This document shows, one piece after another, positions 47,897 to 56,944 of a stretch of 64,000 nt of DNA. Position numbers and translations under genes: made by a program. Every line of letters starts with the position of its first letter. Position 1 is the first letter of the stretch. The notes below the pieces were generated by a model. That model made no database searches, was not told where the DNA came from, and saw nothing but the letters and a program-made list of their open reading frames with translations. Source of the DNA: Sphingobacteriales bacterium (GTDB lineage: Bacteria > Bacteroidota > Bacteroidia > Chitinophagales > Chitinophagaceae). Location of the stretch: NCBI GenBank assembly GCA_004144185.1, contig SEFP01000001.1:186001-250000 (forward strand), in the 5' to 3' direction.

Positions 47897-48865
47897 ATGT
47901 ATCTCATCCGGAATTTTACGCTTTCTGCTCTTCTGATCGCCGGCTTGGCCTCCTGCGAACCAGATCAGACAAATCCTAATAATCTTCCTTCTGCGGGGAC
48001 TTATAGCAGTTTGCCGGCTACTCTACAGGCTTTTGCCGCCCCGGTTCAGCTGCTCAATGTGAACGCTGACAGCGGAGGACGCTATCAACTGGCACGCGGT
48101 ACCCAGCTCATTATTCCACAAGGAGCCTTCCGGAATCTGAATGGCGACACTACCCATGGAACGGTGCAGATCACTTTTGCCGAGTATCTCGACCGAAGCG
48201 AAATGATCTACAGCAATATCCTCACCGATAATGTAGATACCAATGAAACGATTTCCATCAATGCCAACAGCGCCGGTGCGTTTTACATCCAGGCGGCCCA
48301 GAACGGCTTTGGAATCAATATCCGTCCGGAAGTAGGCGTCGGAGTGTATCTGCCGCAACGCAATCTGATTGCAGCCAATCAACCGGGAATCAGCCTCGCC
48401 GGATATTACGGCGTTAAGAATGACAAGCCAATCGGAATTGTAGACTGGACGCCCAGCTCCAGGCCCAATCTGACCTACTCAGTTGCCTTTGATACCGTAG
48501 CGTATGGATTTGACACGCTGGGGTACCATCAGGCGGCGCAACCGTTCAATTTCTTTGGAGGTACAGATACCGTACGGTTTTCTGTAGGGGGCGCCAACGG
48601 GATTACAGAGCAGAATTCCTTTGTATACCTGCTTCCTAAGGGCATGCGCTCCGTGATTGATATGGGCAGCGCCCCCCGCCTGCGCAACCGCTTCTTTATG
48701 GTCCAGAATCTGGTAGACGTTCATCTGGTAAGTGTAGCCGTTGTAAACGGGCGCTTTTATGGAGGTATTACCAGTACCAAGCTGGAAAACCGAAAATCGT
48801 ACAGTGTGAATCTCCAAGAAACAGATCCGGCTGCTTTCAAGACAGCGATTCTGAATCTCCCGTAA
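47897..48865 (+). CDS. Lipoprotein of unknown function
   Basis: The product has 322 residues, with a lipobox LASC near residue 20 after a hydrophobic stretch (FTLSALLIAG), followed by an acidic EPDQTNPN linker. The remainder is beta-rich: the segment RGTQLIIPQGAFRNLNGDTT and a following GTVQITFAEYLDRSEMI recall the ZU5-like or carboxypeptidase-regulatory-like surface lipoproteins of Bacteroidota. I cannot assign a function. It stands alone and is followed by a TTCCGGAA hairpin and a strong terminator. Confidence 0.7.
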   Translation: MYLIRNFTLSALLIAGLASCEPDQTNPNNLPSAGTYSSLPATLQAFAAPVQLLNVNADSGGRYQLARGTQLIIPQGAFRNLNGDTTHGTVQITFAEYLDRSEMIYSNILTDNVDTNETISINANSAGAFYIQAAQNGFGINIRPEVGVGVYLPQRNLIAANQPGISLAGYYGVKNDKPIGIVDWTPSSRPNLTYSVAFDTVAYGFDTLGYHQAAQPFNFFGGTDTVRFSVGGANGITEQNSFVYLLPKGMRSVIDMGSAPRLRNRFFMVQNLVDVHLVSVAVVNGRFYGGITSTKLENRKSYSVNLQETDPAAFKTAILNLP

Positions 48866-48896
48866 GATTTTCCGGAATCAAGCCTTCCGGAAAATC
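48866..48896 (+). repeat. Hairpin made of two TTCCGGAA copies
   Basis: GATTTTCCGGAA (48,866-48,877) and its complement (48,885-48,896) flank 7 bases, directly after the stop codon. There is no T run. The classical terminator lies 10 bases further. Confidence 0.7.
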
Positions 48897-48905
48897 CGGT
48901 TTCCC

Positions 48906-48950
48906 AATAAAAAATGCGCAGCCTGTTAAGCAGGCTGCGCATTTTTTATT
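48906..48950. terminator. Bidirectional terminator
   Basis: A perfect 20-bp stem (arm AATAAAAAATGCGCAGCCTG) with a 5-base loop. It serves the lipoprotein gene and the convergent CsbD gene. Confidence 0.95.
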
Positions 48951-48968
48951 GAAGGTATTTTGAGAGGC

Positions 48969-49157
48969 TTATCCCAACGAACGGATCCAGTCTACGATTT
49001 CATCTTTGGTTTTACCCAGCTTTTGCTGGAGACGGCCGAAAAACTCGTCGTCTTTGCCTTCTTCGCGTACCAAATCGTCGTCGGTCAGGTCAGCATAGGC
49101 TTGCTTCATTTTGCCTTTGGTTTCGTTCCAGCTGCCTTTCAGTTCCAGTTTGTCCAT
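48969..49157 (-). CDS. CsbD-family stress protein
   Basis: The product is 62 residues from [16 protein letters not shown] (49,157); the longer frame upstream has no support. Pattern: [25 protein letters not shown] near residues 4-30 is covered here by [12 protein letters not shown], followed by an [18 protein letters not shown] helix. CsbD proteins are small, abundant, helical stress proteins of uncertain function. It is followed on its strand by the bidirectional terminator, and the cold-shock gene lies upstream, so two small stress genes are neighbours. Confidence 0.88.
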   Translation of the reverse strand: MDKLELKGSWNETKGKMKQAYADLTDDDLVREEGKDDEFFGRLQQKLGKTKDEIVDWIRSLG

Positions 49158-49224
49158 GGTGATGATGTTAAAGAGGGTGAATAAAGAATGTTCGGAAACC
49201 AATTAAAAACAATCATGCCGCATA

Positions 49225-49254
49225 CGAAAAAAGCCTGTTTCAGAAACAGGCTTT
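49225..49254 (-). terminator. Terminator after the cold-shock gene
   Basis: AAAGCCTGTTT and its complement (11 bp) around a 3-base loop, with a T run on the minus strand. Confidence 0.9.
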
Positions 49255-49276
49255 CAGGAGAGACTAAAAAGTCGAA

Positions 49277-49570
49277 TTAGTATTCCGGATTCGGATCGGT
49301 GTTCGAGTATTGCTCATCCATACCGGTATTGGAGTCATCCTGCCGGTTGGCTGCTGCGCCTGCTACTCGACGCACGTTGCTGGCACGTGGGCCTTTTGCG
49401 TCTTCGGTGATTTCAAATTCGACCTTATCGCCACGCTTTAAGGTTTTGAAGCCATCCATCTGAATTACGGAGTGATGCACAAAAACATCTTTGCTGCCAT
49501 CATCAGGGCGAATAAAGCCGAAGCCTTTATCGTCCTTAAAAAACTCAACGGTGCCGGTAATACGTTCCAT
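49277..49570 (-). CDS. Cold-shock domain protein (CspA family)
   Basis: The product has 97 residues. The OB fold (1-66) has the RNP motifs KGFGFIRPD and VFVHHS and the end [12 protein letters not shown] 30-residue polar tail ([18 protein letters not shown]) extends beyond the usual 67 residues. It binds single-stranded nucleic acids and probably melts RNA structure. The start at 49,570 is followed directly by the RITGTVEFF strand. Confidence 0.93.
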   Translation of the reverse strand: MERITGTVEFFKDDKGFGFIRPDDGSKDVFVHHSVIQMDGFKTLKRGDKVEFEITEDAKGPRASNVRRVAGAAANRQDDSNTGMDEQYSNTDPNPEY

Positions 49571-49688
49571 CTAAAAGGGGTTGAAAAAAAGAAGGGATAA
49601 AATTAGGGTACAGTAAATGTAAAAAGAAGTGTTTGTAAAAAACAAAACTTCTTTTTTTGAAAAGGCAAAAAAGTTGGGCCAGCAGCAT

Positions 49689-50054
49689 TTAGTCTTTCGC
49701 CGACCGCTTTACGACCAGGCACCAGCCTTCGTCCAGCGCCAGCCATCCATACTCGTATACAAAGGCATACTGCTGCCCTTTTTTGTTGGTGTAGATGTGG
49801 GTATGGTACGTGAAATCAAACCCGGCCTGAAGCAGTTTCTGTCGCTGCACCTTCCCCATCTCCTCTCCGGCTTTGATACAGCCTTCCAGAATCCGCCGGT
49901 TGCGACGAAGCATGTTGTTGATATTGCGGACCAAGTTGTTGGCATCCGCATTCTGCCGGTTGTTGTAGGCGTTGCGACAGTAATCGTCGCAGAATTTCTG
50001 ATCGGCCCGCCCTTTGAGCGGCTTTTCACATTCTTTACATAAACGAGGCTCCAT
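49689..50054 (-). CDS. DUF2116-like zinc-ribbon protein
   Basis: The product has 121 residues from MEPRLCKECEKPLKGR (50,054), a start that gives a complete ribbon. Four cysteines or cysteine-like ligands are in CKEC and KFCDDYCRNAYNN at residues 6-29, the typical treble-clef style short zinc finger. The remainder is helical then beta (FDFTYHTHIYTNKKGQQYAF, EYGWLALDEGWCLVVKR). Proteins like this are widespread in Bacteroidota without known function; nucleic acid binding is plausible. It stands divergently from ssb. Confidence 0.75.
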   Translation of the reverse strand: MEPRLCKECEKPLKGRADQKFCDDYCRNAYNNRQNADANNLVRNINNMLRRNRRILEGCIKAGEEMGKVQRQKLLQAGFDFTYHTHIYTNKKGQQYAFVYEYGWLALDEGWCLVVKRSAKD

Positions 50055-50287
50055 AGTCTTGAAAATGATACGTTTAGGATAAAAACAGGATGACTGTATA
50101 CTATTCACACAGCCGATTACAAACGGTTTCAAGCAATTGCATCCGAAAGTAAGGGAAAACGAACCGACTACGCTTTAAGGGTCACCGCATCTTTGCATTG
50201 TCAATTCGAAACCAGAGTGGGTTCCTCTGTCGACGGGCTGACACCAACCAAAATCTCTTAGACGAATCTTTCCAAAACAGACGAATT

Positions 50288-50632
50288 ATGAACACCCTGA
50301 AAAACAAAGTCCAACTTATCGGTAACCTCGGAGCCGCTCCTGAAATCCGTATCCTGCAATCCGGCACTAAAGTAGCCCGGATGCGCCTCGCCACCAACGA
50401 AATCCGCCGCAATGCCCAAGGCGAAAAAACAGAACACACCCAGTGGCATACCCTCGTAGCCTGGGGCAATGAAGCTGAGATTGCCGAAAAATACCTGCAA
50501 AAAGGTGCTGAAGTGCTGGTAGAAGGTAAAATTGAGTACCGCAGTTACACCGATAAAACCGGTGTAGAACGCTACGTTACCGAAATCGAGGTTCAGCATT
50601 TGCTGATGCTCGACAAGAAAGCTGCAGCCTAA
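50288..50632 (+). CDS. ssb: Single-stranded DNA-binding protein (short form)
   Basis: The product has 114 residues from MNTLKNKVQLIGNLG (50,288). The OB fold has GNLGAAPEIRILQSGTKVA, RMRLATNE, TQWHTLVAWGNEAEIAEKYLQKG and VEGKIEYRSYTDKTG. It ends MLDKKAAA just after the fold and lacks the acidic tip (DDDxPF) that recruits partner proteins in full-length SSB. It may thus be a second, specialised SSB, for example for competence or repair, or the family's short form in this group. A full-length SSB is expected elsewhere. Confidence 0.9.
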   Translation: MNTLKNKVQLIGNLGAAPEIRILQSGTKVARMRLATNEIRRNAQGEKTEHTQWHTLVAWGNEAEIAEKYLQKGAEVLVEGKIEYRSYTDKTGVERYVTEIEVQHLLMLDKKAAA

Positions 50633-50656
50633 GCAGTTTCCATTTTTTGATTCCCA

Positions 50657-50690
50657 AAAGCCGCTGTTGAACCCACAGCGGCTTTTTTAA
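50657..50690 (+). terminator. Rho-independent terminator after ssb
   Basis: AAAAGCCGCTGT pairs with ACAGCGGCTTTT around TGAACCC, with a T run. A TTCCGGAA copy follows at 50,692. Confidence 0.92.
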
Positions 50691-50703
50691 TTTCCGGAAA
50701 GGG

Positions 50704-51525
50704 TCAGGACATGCGCTCCACCTGCTGCCGCAATACGGCGACCTGGAGTAGCAACTCGGATGGATCATAGGATTGCAACCGGTCGCCTGCTGTCTTGGAC
50801 AGTTTTTCGCCATCTGGTCGTTGCAGCAGGTCATGATGTTCAAACAGGATCGCCTCAAAAGATCTTTCGCCCAGCAGTCGCGCCAGAAACAGCTGTGAGA
50901 AACTGCTTTGGAGCAAGTCTTTGCCGCGTACGATTTGCGTGATTCCATATTCTAAGTCATCACTCAGCGAAGCTACCTGATAGGCTGGCAGTCCATCGCG
51001 TCGACGCACGATAAAGAACGGATTGACTCTATGGATGTCCGCTTCCAACGTTCCGGAACGGCGTTCGTGAAGCACTACTGTTGCCGCTGCCTGTGTATCT
51101 ACCCGCCAGGCCACATCCGGCGCATCCAGAGGCAGGTTCAGGCGCAGGCACCTGCCGCTGTAGCAGCCCTTTACAGATTCCCGGGCCAACTGGGTTCGAC
51201 TGCAACGACAGGCAAATAGGTTTCCGGAAGTGGCCAGTGTTTGAAGTATTGCCTGGTACTGCGGCAGTCGTAATGCCTGCCGGTACTGCGTTTCCTGTTC
51301 AGCCACAGTATGCGGACCGTCCTGCCACGCAATGCCGGCTTCCGGAAGCACCTCAAAAAGGTGTTGTAGGTACTGTGGCCGCACCCGTGCAGCATCCAAA
51401 TCGTCAATACGCAACCGCAGCTGCCCGCCCGCTTCCCAACATCGTTTTTCGGTCAGCAGGAAGTTGAACAGATTGCCGCGGTGCAGAAATCCAGAAGGGG
51501 TCGGTGCCAGCCGGAAGCGTTGCAC
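50704..51525 (-). CDS. gluQ: Glutamyl-Q tRNA(Asp) synthetase-like protein
   Basis: The product has 273 residues. It is a class I synthetase catalytic core without an anticodon-binding domain: the HIGH-like site in PTPSGFLHRGN, and KMSKS-like KLSKT near residue 245. The zinc ligands form the CRCSR...CYSGRC pattern typical of GluQ-RS. The family glutamylates queuosine in tRNA-Asp instead of charging tRNA-Glu. The start is a GTG at 51,525. It runs in the same direction as gpmI, 37 bases behind it. Confidence 0.82.
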   Translation of the reverse strand: MQRFRLAPTPSGFLHRGNLFNFLLTEKRCWEAGGQLRLRIDDLDAARVRPQYLQHLFEVLPEAGIAWQDGPHTVAEQETQYRQALRLPQYQAILQTLATSGNLFACRCSRTQLARESVKGCYSGRCLRLNLPLDAPDVAWRVDTQAAATVVLHERRSGTLEADIHRVNPFFIVRRRDGLPAYQVASLSDDLEYGITQIVRGKDLLQSSFSQLFLARLLGERSFEAILFEHHDLLQRPDGEKLSKTAGDRLQSYDPSELLLQVAVLRQQVERMS

Positions 51526-51562
51526 TGCAAAAAGCGTTTATTGGGAACCTAAAGCCCTTCTA

Positions 51563-53092
51563 TTATGCGTCTACCAGTACCTCACCCGTCATCTGCGCCG
51601 GAATGGTTACCCCCAGCCGGGCCAGGATCGTCGGTGCGATATCGCCGAGTTTCCCGGCCTTGATGGATGGAATGGCTTCGTTGGTGATCAGAAACAACGG
51701 TACCGGATTGAGCGAATGGGCGGTATTAGGCGAGCCATCCGGATTCACCATAAAATCAGAGTTACCGTGATCGGCTGTTAGAAAAATCTCGTAACCGTGC
51801 GCCAGCGCCAGGGGTACAATCCGGGCTACACAGCGATCCACCGTTTCGGCCGCCCGGATCGCAGCACCCCAGACGCCGGTATGGCCGACCATATCGGCAT
51901 TGGCAAAGTTGAGGCAGATGAAATCGGGCCGCTCCGCTTCGATTTCCGGAAGAATGGCAGCTGTGATTTCCAAGGCGCTCATTTCCGGCTTTAGATCGTA
52001 GGTCGGAACGTCTTTGGGAGACGGAATCAGGATGCGGGATTCGCCTTCAAACGGCGTTTCGCGGCCACCACTGAAAAAGAAAGTTACGTGCGGGTATTTT
52101 TCGGTCTCGGCAATGCGGATCTGCTTTTTACCGGCTCCTTCAAGAACTTCCCCCAGTGTATGGGTCAGATTATCAGTTTGAAAAATGACGCCTACATTCC
52201 GGAAGCTTTTGTCATACTCCGTCATCGTTACATAGTGCAGGTTCAGCGGCTTCATCCCGTATTCCGGAATGCCTTTCTGCGTGAGCACCTGGGTGATTTC
52301 GCGACAGCGGTCGGTCCGGAAGTTGAAGCAGATCACTACATCGTCTTCCTGAATCAGCGCTAGTGGCTTGTGCGCGGCATCGGTAATGATAATCGGTTTT
52401 AAAAATTCATCGGTTTCGCCGCAGGCATACCGCTTTTCAATAATAGCCAAGGGAGATTCGGTAAATTCTCCCTCGCCGTGCACCAGCGCACTGTAAGCGG
52501 TATGGACGCGGTCCCAGCGGTTGTCGCGGTCCATCGCCCAGTACCGACCGATGACGGTCGCCAGCTGTGCGCCGGTAGCCTTCAGAGTGGGTTGCAGTGC
52601 CTGTAGGTATCCCAGTCCGCTTTTAGGATCGGTATCGCGTCCATCGGTGAAGGCGTGTACGAACGATTTTTCAACGCCGGCGGCCTGTGCGGCCTGCAGT
52701 AGTGCTTCCAGATGTCGGGTATGGGAATGCACCCCGCCATCGGACACCAGCCCGATAAAATGAACGGCTTTTCCGGATGTAACGGCTTTGGTAAACGCCG
52801 CCTGCAACACCAGATTCTGTGCCAGTTCACCATCGCGCACGGCCACGTTGATTCGTTGCAGCTCCTGGTACACCACCCGTCCGGCTCCTAGGTTCAGGTG
52901 ACCGACTTCAGAATTACCCATCTGTCCTTCCGGAAGTCCGACCGCCTCACCGCAGGCCAGCAATTCAGTATGCGCGTATTTGCCATACAGAGAGGAAACA
53001 AAGGGCGTACGGGCGTGGGCAATGGCATCAGCCGCCGGAATGGCACCGATACCCCACCCATCCATAATCAGCAGGATAGCTTTGCGGGACAT
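51563..53092 (-). CDS. gpmI: 2,3-bisphosphoglycerate-independent phosphoglycerate mutase
   Basis: The 509 residues match the family length. It converts 3- to 2-phosphoglycerate in glycolysis using two manganese ions. Seen: metal-binding LIMDGWG near residue 8, the nucleophile serine in MGNSEVGHLNLGAGR near 60, HAFTDGRDTDP, IGRYWAMDRDNRWDR and the C-terminal TADHGNSD motif. Its ATG is preceded by TACCTTCG, one base off the promoter consensus, with 10 bases between. Confidence 0.97.
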   Translation of the reverse strand: MSRKAILLIMDGWGIGAIPAADAIAHARTPFVSSLYGKYAHTELLACGEAVGLPEGQMGNSEVGHLNLGAGRVVYQELQRINVAVRDGELAQNLVLQAAFTKAVTSGKAVHFIGLVSDGGVHSHTRHLEALLQAAQAAGVEKSFVHAFTDGRDTDPKSGLGYLQALQPTLKATGAQLATVIGRYWAMDRDNRWDRVHTAYSALVHGEGEFTESPLAIIEKRYACGETDEFLKPIIITDAAHKPLALIQEDDVVICFNFRTDRCREITQVLTQKGIPEYGMKPLNLHYVTMTEYDKSFRNVGVIFQTDNLTHTLGEVLEGAGKKQIRIAETEKYPHVTFFFSGGRETPFEGESRILIPSPKDVPTYDLKPEMSALEITAAILPEIEAERPDFICLNFANADMVGHTGVWGAAIRAAETVDRCVARIVPLALAHGYEIFLTADHGNSDFMVNPDGSPNTAHSLNPVPLFLITNEAIPSIKAGKLGDIAPTILARLGVTIPAQMTGEVLVDA

Positions 53093-53131
53093 GGCCGCGA
53101 AGGTACGATACGACCTGAGGATCGGGTTTCT

Positions 53132-55129
53132 TTAAGAGACCCGTTCGGTCCAGGCGCCGTGTTCTTTCAGCAGGTTGATCAGTTCTTCTACGGCCACCTC
53201 GCTGTCGATGTTTTTGCGGACGATGTCTTTGTTCTTGTACAGCGTAATTTTTCCGGGACCACTGCCCACATACCCGAAATCAGCGTCGGCCATCTCGCCC
53301 GGACCGTTGACGATACACCCCATGATGGCGATTTTCACGCCTTTGAGGTGGTGCGTGGCCGACCGGATTTTAGCTGTAGTTTCCTGAAGATCAAACAACG
53401 TACGTCCGCAGGACGGACAAGAAATGTACTCGGTTTTGGAGATCCGCTTACGGGTAGCCTGGAGTATTGAGAAGGCCGTATTGTTGAGGAACTGGTGCGT
53501 ACTGCCAACCGGCAGATAGGTTCTTCCGGACACCTGTACATCCTGCATCCGGTCCGGATCGTTCATCAGCCAGATACCATCTCCCAGGCCGTCGAGAAAC
53601 AAGGCACCGGAGGTCACCGAGAAATCAATCAACTGCTCATCTACGGTAGCGGCAGCACTCATGTCGCAAATAATCACCGGAGCCGTCAGTTCCGGATGCG
53701 CTTGCAGAAACTGCGCAATGGTTTTCTTGGGCGGTCCTTCCGTGCAATACACGCACAGCACAATAGTGGGGTCGCTTTCGATCTTCCGGAAAAAGCCTTG
53801 GGTTTCCAGCCGGTCGGCGTCTTTGACATCCAGCAGCATAAAGTTGATGGCGGAATGCTGCCGATCGGTTGTTTTCCATTCTTCCGGACTGAACAGCGGC
53901 AGGTAATCCGCCTGCTGGGCTTCCGGAAGGCCTTTCCAGAAGCGGCTGAATACAACCGGGCGCACTGTACCGGGCAGTGCAAAATTAATGGCTTTGGCAC
54001 CCAGAAACAGGTAATCCGCCGCACCATCAGCAATCGCCCATTTATCCGTCGGGGCGTCGTACTGGTAACCGATAGCTTCCAGCTGTTCCGGAACCACCGT
54101 CTCCGCTTTCATAAAATCGGCCATCACCACCGGCACCTGTCCGCCACCAATGGTACGTACGGCAACCGACCGGCGCAGATTGAGCAGATCGGCGGTTTCA
54201 TTGGCCGGCATGAACGGCGACGTCGGTAGCACGCCGCCATCCGGCACGTCCATAACAGCTGCAAGACCTGGTTGAACGGGCAGGGCTTTTTTCACCAGAT
54301 CCTTGCAGACCGGCAGTTCAAATTCCGGATCTTCCGTCAGCGAAACCCGGATCGTATCGCCGATGCCTTCTTCCAGCAACGTTCCAATCCCAATAGCACT
54401 TTTGATGCGGCCATCTTCACCGTCGCCCGCTTCGGTAACACCCAGGTGCAGCGGATAGCATTCACCAAACTCGTGCAGCATGGTGCGCACCAGCAGCCGG
54501 TACGCTTCCACCATCACAATCGGGTTAGAGCTTTTCATCGACAGCACAATCTGGTGGTAGTCTTCGTTGCGGGCAATACGCAAAAACTCCATTGCACTTT
54601 CGACCATGCCGATAGCGGTGTCACCGTACCGGCTCATGATCCGGTCGCTCAGCGAACCGTGGTTGGTACCAATTCGCATCGCAGTACCATATTCCTTACA
54701 GATCCGCACCAGTGGCGTAAACCGTTCCCGGATGCGGTCTACTTCGGCAGCATATTCGGTATCGGTATACTCGATGAAGTCAAATTTCTTTTTATCTACG
54801 TAGTTACCCGGATTGACACGCACTTTTTCGATGAGGCGTGCGGCGATTTCGGCCGCATTGGGCGTAAAGTGGATATCGGCTACCAACGGCGTGTCGTAGC
54901 CCGCAGCCCGCAACCGTTCTTTAATGACGCCCAGCGCTTCGGCTTCTTTTTTACTCGGTGCGGTAATCCGTACCAGTTCAGCGCCGGCCTCGATGCAGCG
55001 GATGGTCTGGGCCACCGTCGCGTCGATATCGAGCGTATCGGTGGTGGTCATCGTCTGGATACGGACAGGATTGGTTCCGCCGATGGCGAGGTTTCCGACA
55101 CGGACTTCACGGGTATGGAGGCGATACAT
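53132..55129 (-). CDS. ispG: 4-hydroxy-3-methylbut-2-enyl diphosphate synthase, long form
   Basis: This 665-residue enzyme makes HMBPP in the MEP isoprenoid pathway. The N-terminal barrel (1-280) has VRIQTMTTTDT and ITAPSKKEAEALG. The C-terminal iron-sulphur part has SCPSCGRTLFDLQE and IMGCIVNGPGEMADADFGYVG with the three cluster cysteines and a glutamate. Between them lies an insertion of about 270 residues (about 285-550), the extra domain known from Bacteroidota, Chlamydiae and plants. ATG at 55,129. Confidence 0.96.
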   Translation of the reverse strand: MYRLHTREVRVGNLAIGGTNPVRIQTMTTTDTLDIDATVAQTIRCIEAGAELVRITAPSKKEAEALGVIKERLRAAGYDTPLVADIHFTPNAAEIAARLIEKVRVNPGNYVDKKKFDFIEYTDTEYAAEVDRIRERFTPLVRICKEYGTAMRIGTNHGSLSDRIMSRYGDTAIGMVESAMEFLRIARNEDYHQIVLSMKSSNPIVMVEAYRLLVRTMLHEFGECYPLHLGVTEAGDGEDGRIKSAIGIGTLLEEGIGDTIRVSLTEDPEFELPVCKDLVKKALPVQPGLAAVMDVPDGGVLPTSPFMPANETADLLNLRRSVAVRTIGGGQVPVVMADFMKAETVVPEQLEAIGYQYDAPTDKWAIADGAADYLFLGAKAINFALPGTVRPVVFSRFWKGLPEAQQADYLPLFSPEEWKTTDRQHSAINFMLLDVKDADRLETQGFFRKIESDPTIVLCVYCTEGPPKKTIAQFLQAHPELTAPVIICDMSAAATVDEQLIDFSVTSGALFLDGLGDGIWLMNDPDRMQDVQVSGRTYLPVGSTHQFLNNTAFSILQATRKRISKTEYISCPSCGRTLFDLQETTAKIRSATHHLKGVKIAIMGCIVNGPGEMADADFGYVGSGPGKITLYKNKDIVRKNIDSEVAVEELINLLKEHGAWTERVS

Positions 55130-55455
55130 AGCAGCGCAAAGGTCGGGTGCGGGGTGCAGAAAAGAAATTTCCTGAAACGGAGGTGGAACGTCGGCTTAAA
55201 GCACACCTTGCCCTCTGCATTTGCTAAAGGGGCTATTTTATGGTCTCTGACACGTTCTCGGTTGGACACAGTAAAGCCCCTTGTTTCGCTGGCTATAGCT
55301 GCTCGCGGACACATTTTTCTTTAGGTCTTACGTATTTAGCGGGACCAGATCACTCGCTCCCGGAAACGCCTACGCACCAACAGGCTAGGCCAAAGTAATA
55401 CTACCTGTTGCCTGACGCTCAAACGTAGACATTTAGAAGCCGGATGAGCCAGGGC
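55130..55455. other. Intergenic region without recognised gene
   Basis: These 326 bases contain an 8-bp inverted repeat AAGGGGCT/AGCCCCTT (about 55,228-55,283) that may be a structured leader or terminator. No TTCCGGAA copy lies here, nor in the cyclase gene beside it. Confidence 0.35.
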
Positions 55456-56766
55456 TCACGGCGTTATTTTATAAAGCTCGATAGGCTCACTCCTGCCCTT
55501 GACAGCCACCAGCCCGATGGATTCGGAGGGGATGTCCTCAAGATCTATTGAGTCGTACACTTCTGCTGAAATCAGAATGGATGCCTCCTGTTCTTTGGTA
55601 AGTTGTTCGATCCGGGACGCCAGTATAACTACATTGCCCGTTACGGAATACTGGCTGCGGATAGCAGAACCAATGTTGCCTGTTACTGCTTCGCCTTTGT
55701 GAACGCCAATCCCGATAGTGGTTTCCCAGATCGCGCCGCTTTGATTTTTCTCCTTTAACGTTTCTATTATCTCGCAGGCCGCGTTCACAGCATTCTGGCT
55801 GCTGTTCCCAATTGTGATCGGTGCGCCGAAGGTGGCCATGAATCCGTCCCCTAAAAACTGATTTACAATTCCATTGTTGCGGTCTACAATACCGATCATA
55901 AAGTCGAATAGTTTATTCAGATACTGCACCACCTCTTCCGGCTCTTTGTTTTCAGCATACGGCGTGAAATTCCGGATATCCAGAAAAAGGATGCAGACTT
56001 CTCTTTTCTCTGATTTAAACACAATATTATTGCGCACCAGTTCTACAGCCACATTTTTAGAAACCTGCTGGCTGAACTTATTCATCATCTCATTTTTATC
56101 CCGCAACTGCTGTTCGATTCTCAGCTTTAATTCAGCAACTCTTTTGTTCTGAAGAAATGTAGAAATCATGGCAGATATGGCCAGTAGTGTTTCCACATCA
56201 TGGTCGTTCAGGGAAGGATGACTGGGAGCGTCTTCATTCACCCTGCCAGCCATTAAGATAGACACCAGAGACTTGTCAATAATCACCGGGACGGCTATGA
56301 AGTACGGCAGGTTAAACGACCAGCTGATCAGGTCGCTTTCTGTGGTAAATCCAGACCCACTGTTATGAAGCAGGTAATTTCGATCCCCAAACATAGCCAG
56401 CGTAAAATCGATTTCCCGCATTTCCAGAATGGGCGTTTCTTCTGGTGAAAACCCCGACCAGGTCCGGGGTTTAAAACTTCCCGGCAGAGTACCCGGCGTC
56501 AGCAACAGGACTTTGTCCATCACAAACTCCCTTAAAAGGGTATGAACCACCTGTGAATAGATGTCATCTAGCGGCGTCTCCACTGTACACTGTGACTGAA
56601 GTTCTGCAAGCACAGAAAAAGCCTGTTTTTTCTGGCTGAGCTCATTTTTGAGCTGCAAAATAGTTTGCGTGTCACGCAACTGTAAAGCCTGCAGGTCGTC
56701 CAGCTGTTTTTTATACAGACTCATTTGTTCCGATGACCCTTCTCTACCTAAAGGACTGTTTTTCAT
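55456..56766 (-). CDS. GAF-domain adenylate/guanylate cyclase (class III)
   Basis: The product has 436 residues: a short coiled coil (about 15-50), a GAF-like sensor domain (about 60-215), a linker helix and a cyclase domain (about 255-430). Metal-binding aspartates are in ILFLDIRNF and FLGDGFMATFG. The base-recognition lysine is replaced by glutamine (GIVNQFLGDG), and the later motif reads QYSVTGNVVILASRIE where QYTVIGDTVNLAARLE is usual. That puts Asn for the base-specifying Asp and Ile for the transition-state Asn, while the Arg is kept. It may be weak or non-catalytic, or make another nucleotide. Soluble; it stands alone, and neither it nor the flanks carry TTCCGGAA. Confidence 0.85.
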   Translation of the reverse strand: MKNSPLGREGSSEQMSLYKKQLDDLQALQLRDTQTILQLKNELSQKKQAFSVLAELQSQCTVETPLDDIYSQVVHTLLREFVMDKVLLLTPGTLPGSFKPRTWSGFSPEETPILEMREIDFTLAMFGDRNYLLHNSGSGFTTESDLISWSFNLPYFIAVPVIIDKSLVSILMAGRVNEDAPSHPSLNDHDVETLLAISAMISTFLQNKRVAELKLRIEQQLRDKNEMMNKFSQQVSKNVAVELVRNNIVFKSEKREVCILFLDIRNFTPYAENKEPEEVVQYLNKLFDFMIGIVDRNNGIVNQFLGDGFMATFGAPITIGNSSQNAVNAACEIIETLKEKNQSGAIWETTIGIGVHKGEAVTGNIGSAIRSQYSVTGNVVILASRIEQLTKEQEASILISAEVYDSIDLEDIPSESIGLVAVKGRSEPIELYKITP

Positions 56767-56944
56767 AAGATTATTTGATTGTTTTACGTACTGGTCGGGT
56801 ATTCAAGCGGTTCGCTCTGCATCTCAAAGAAGTCAAATGGGTAGGAACTGCAATCTCCTGCTATGGAGCTCCCATGAGAAGCCGGTTAGAGTTGAAACCT
56901 GGGAAGTACCTCTTTAGCCCAATCAACACCTACTAGCTAACGCC

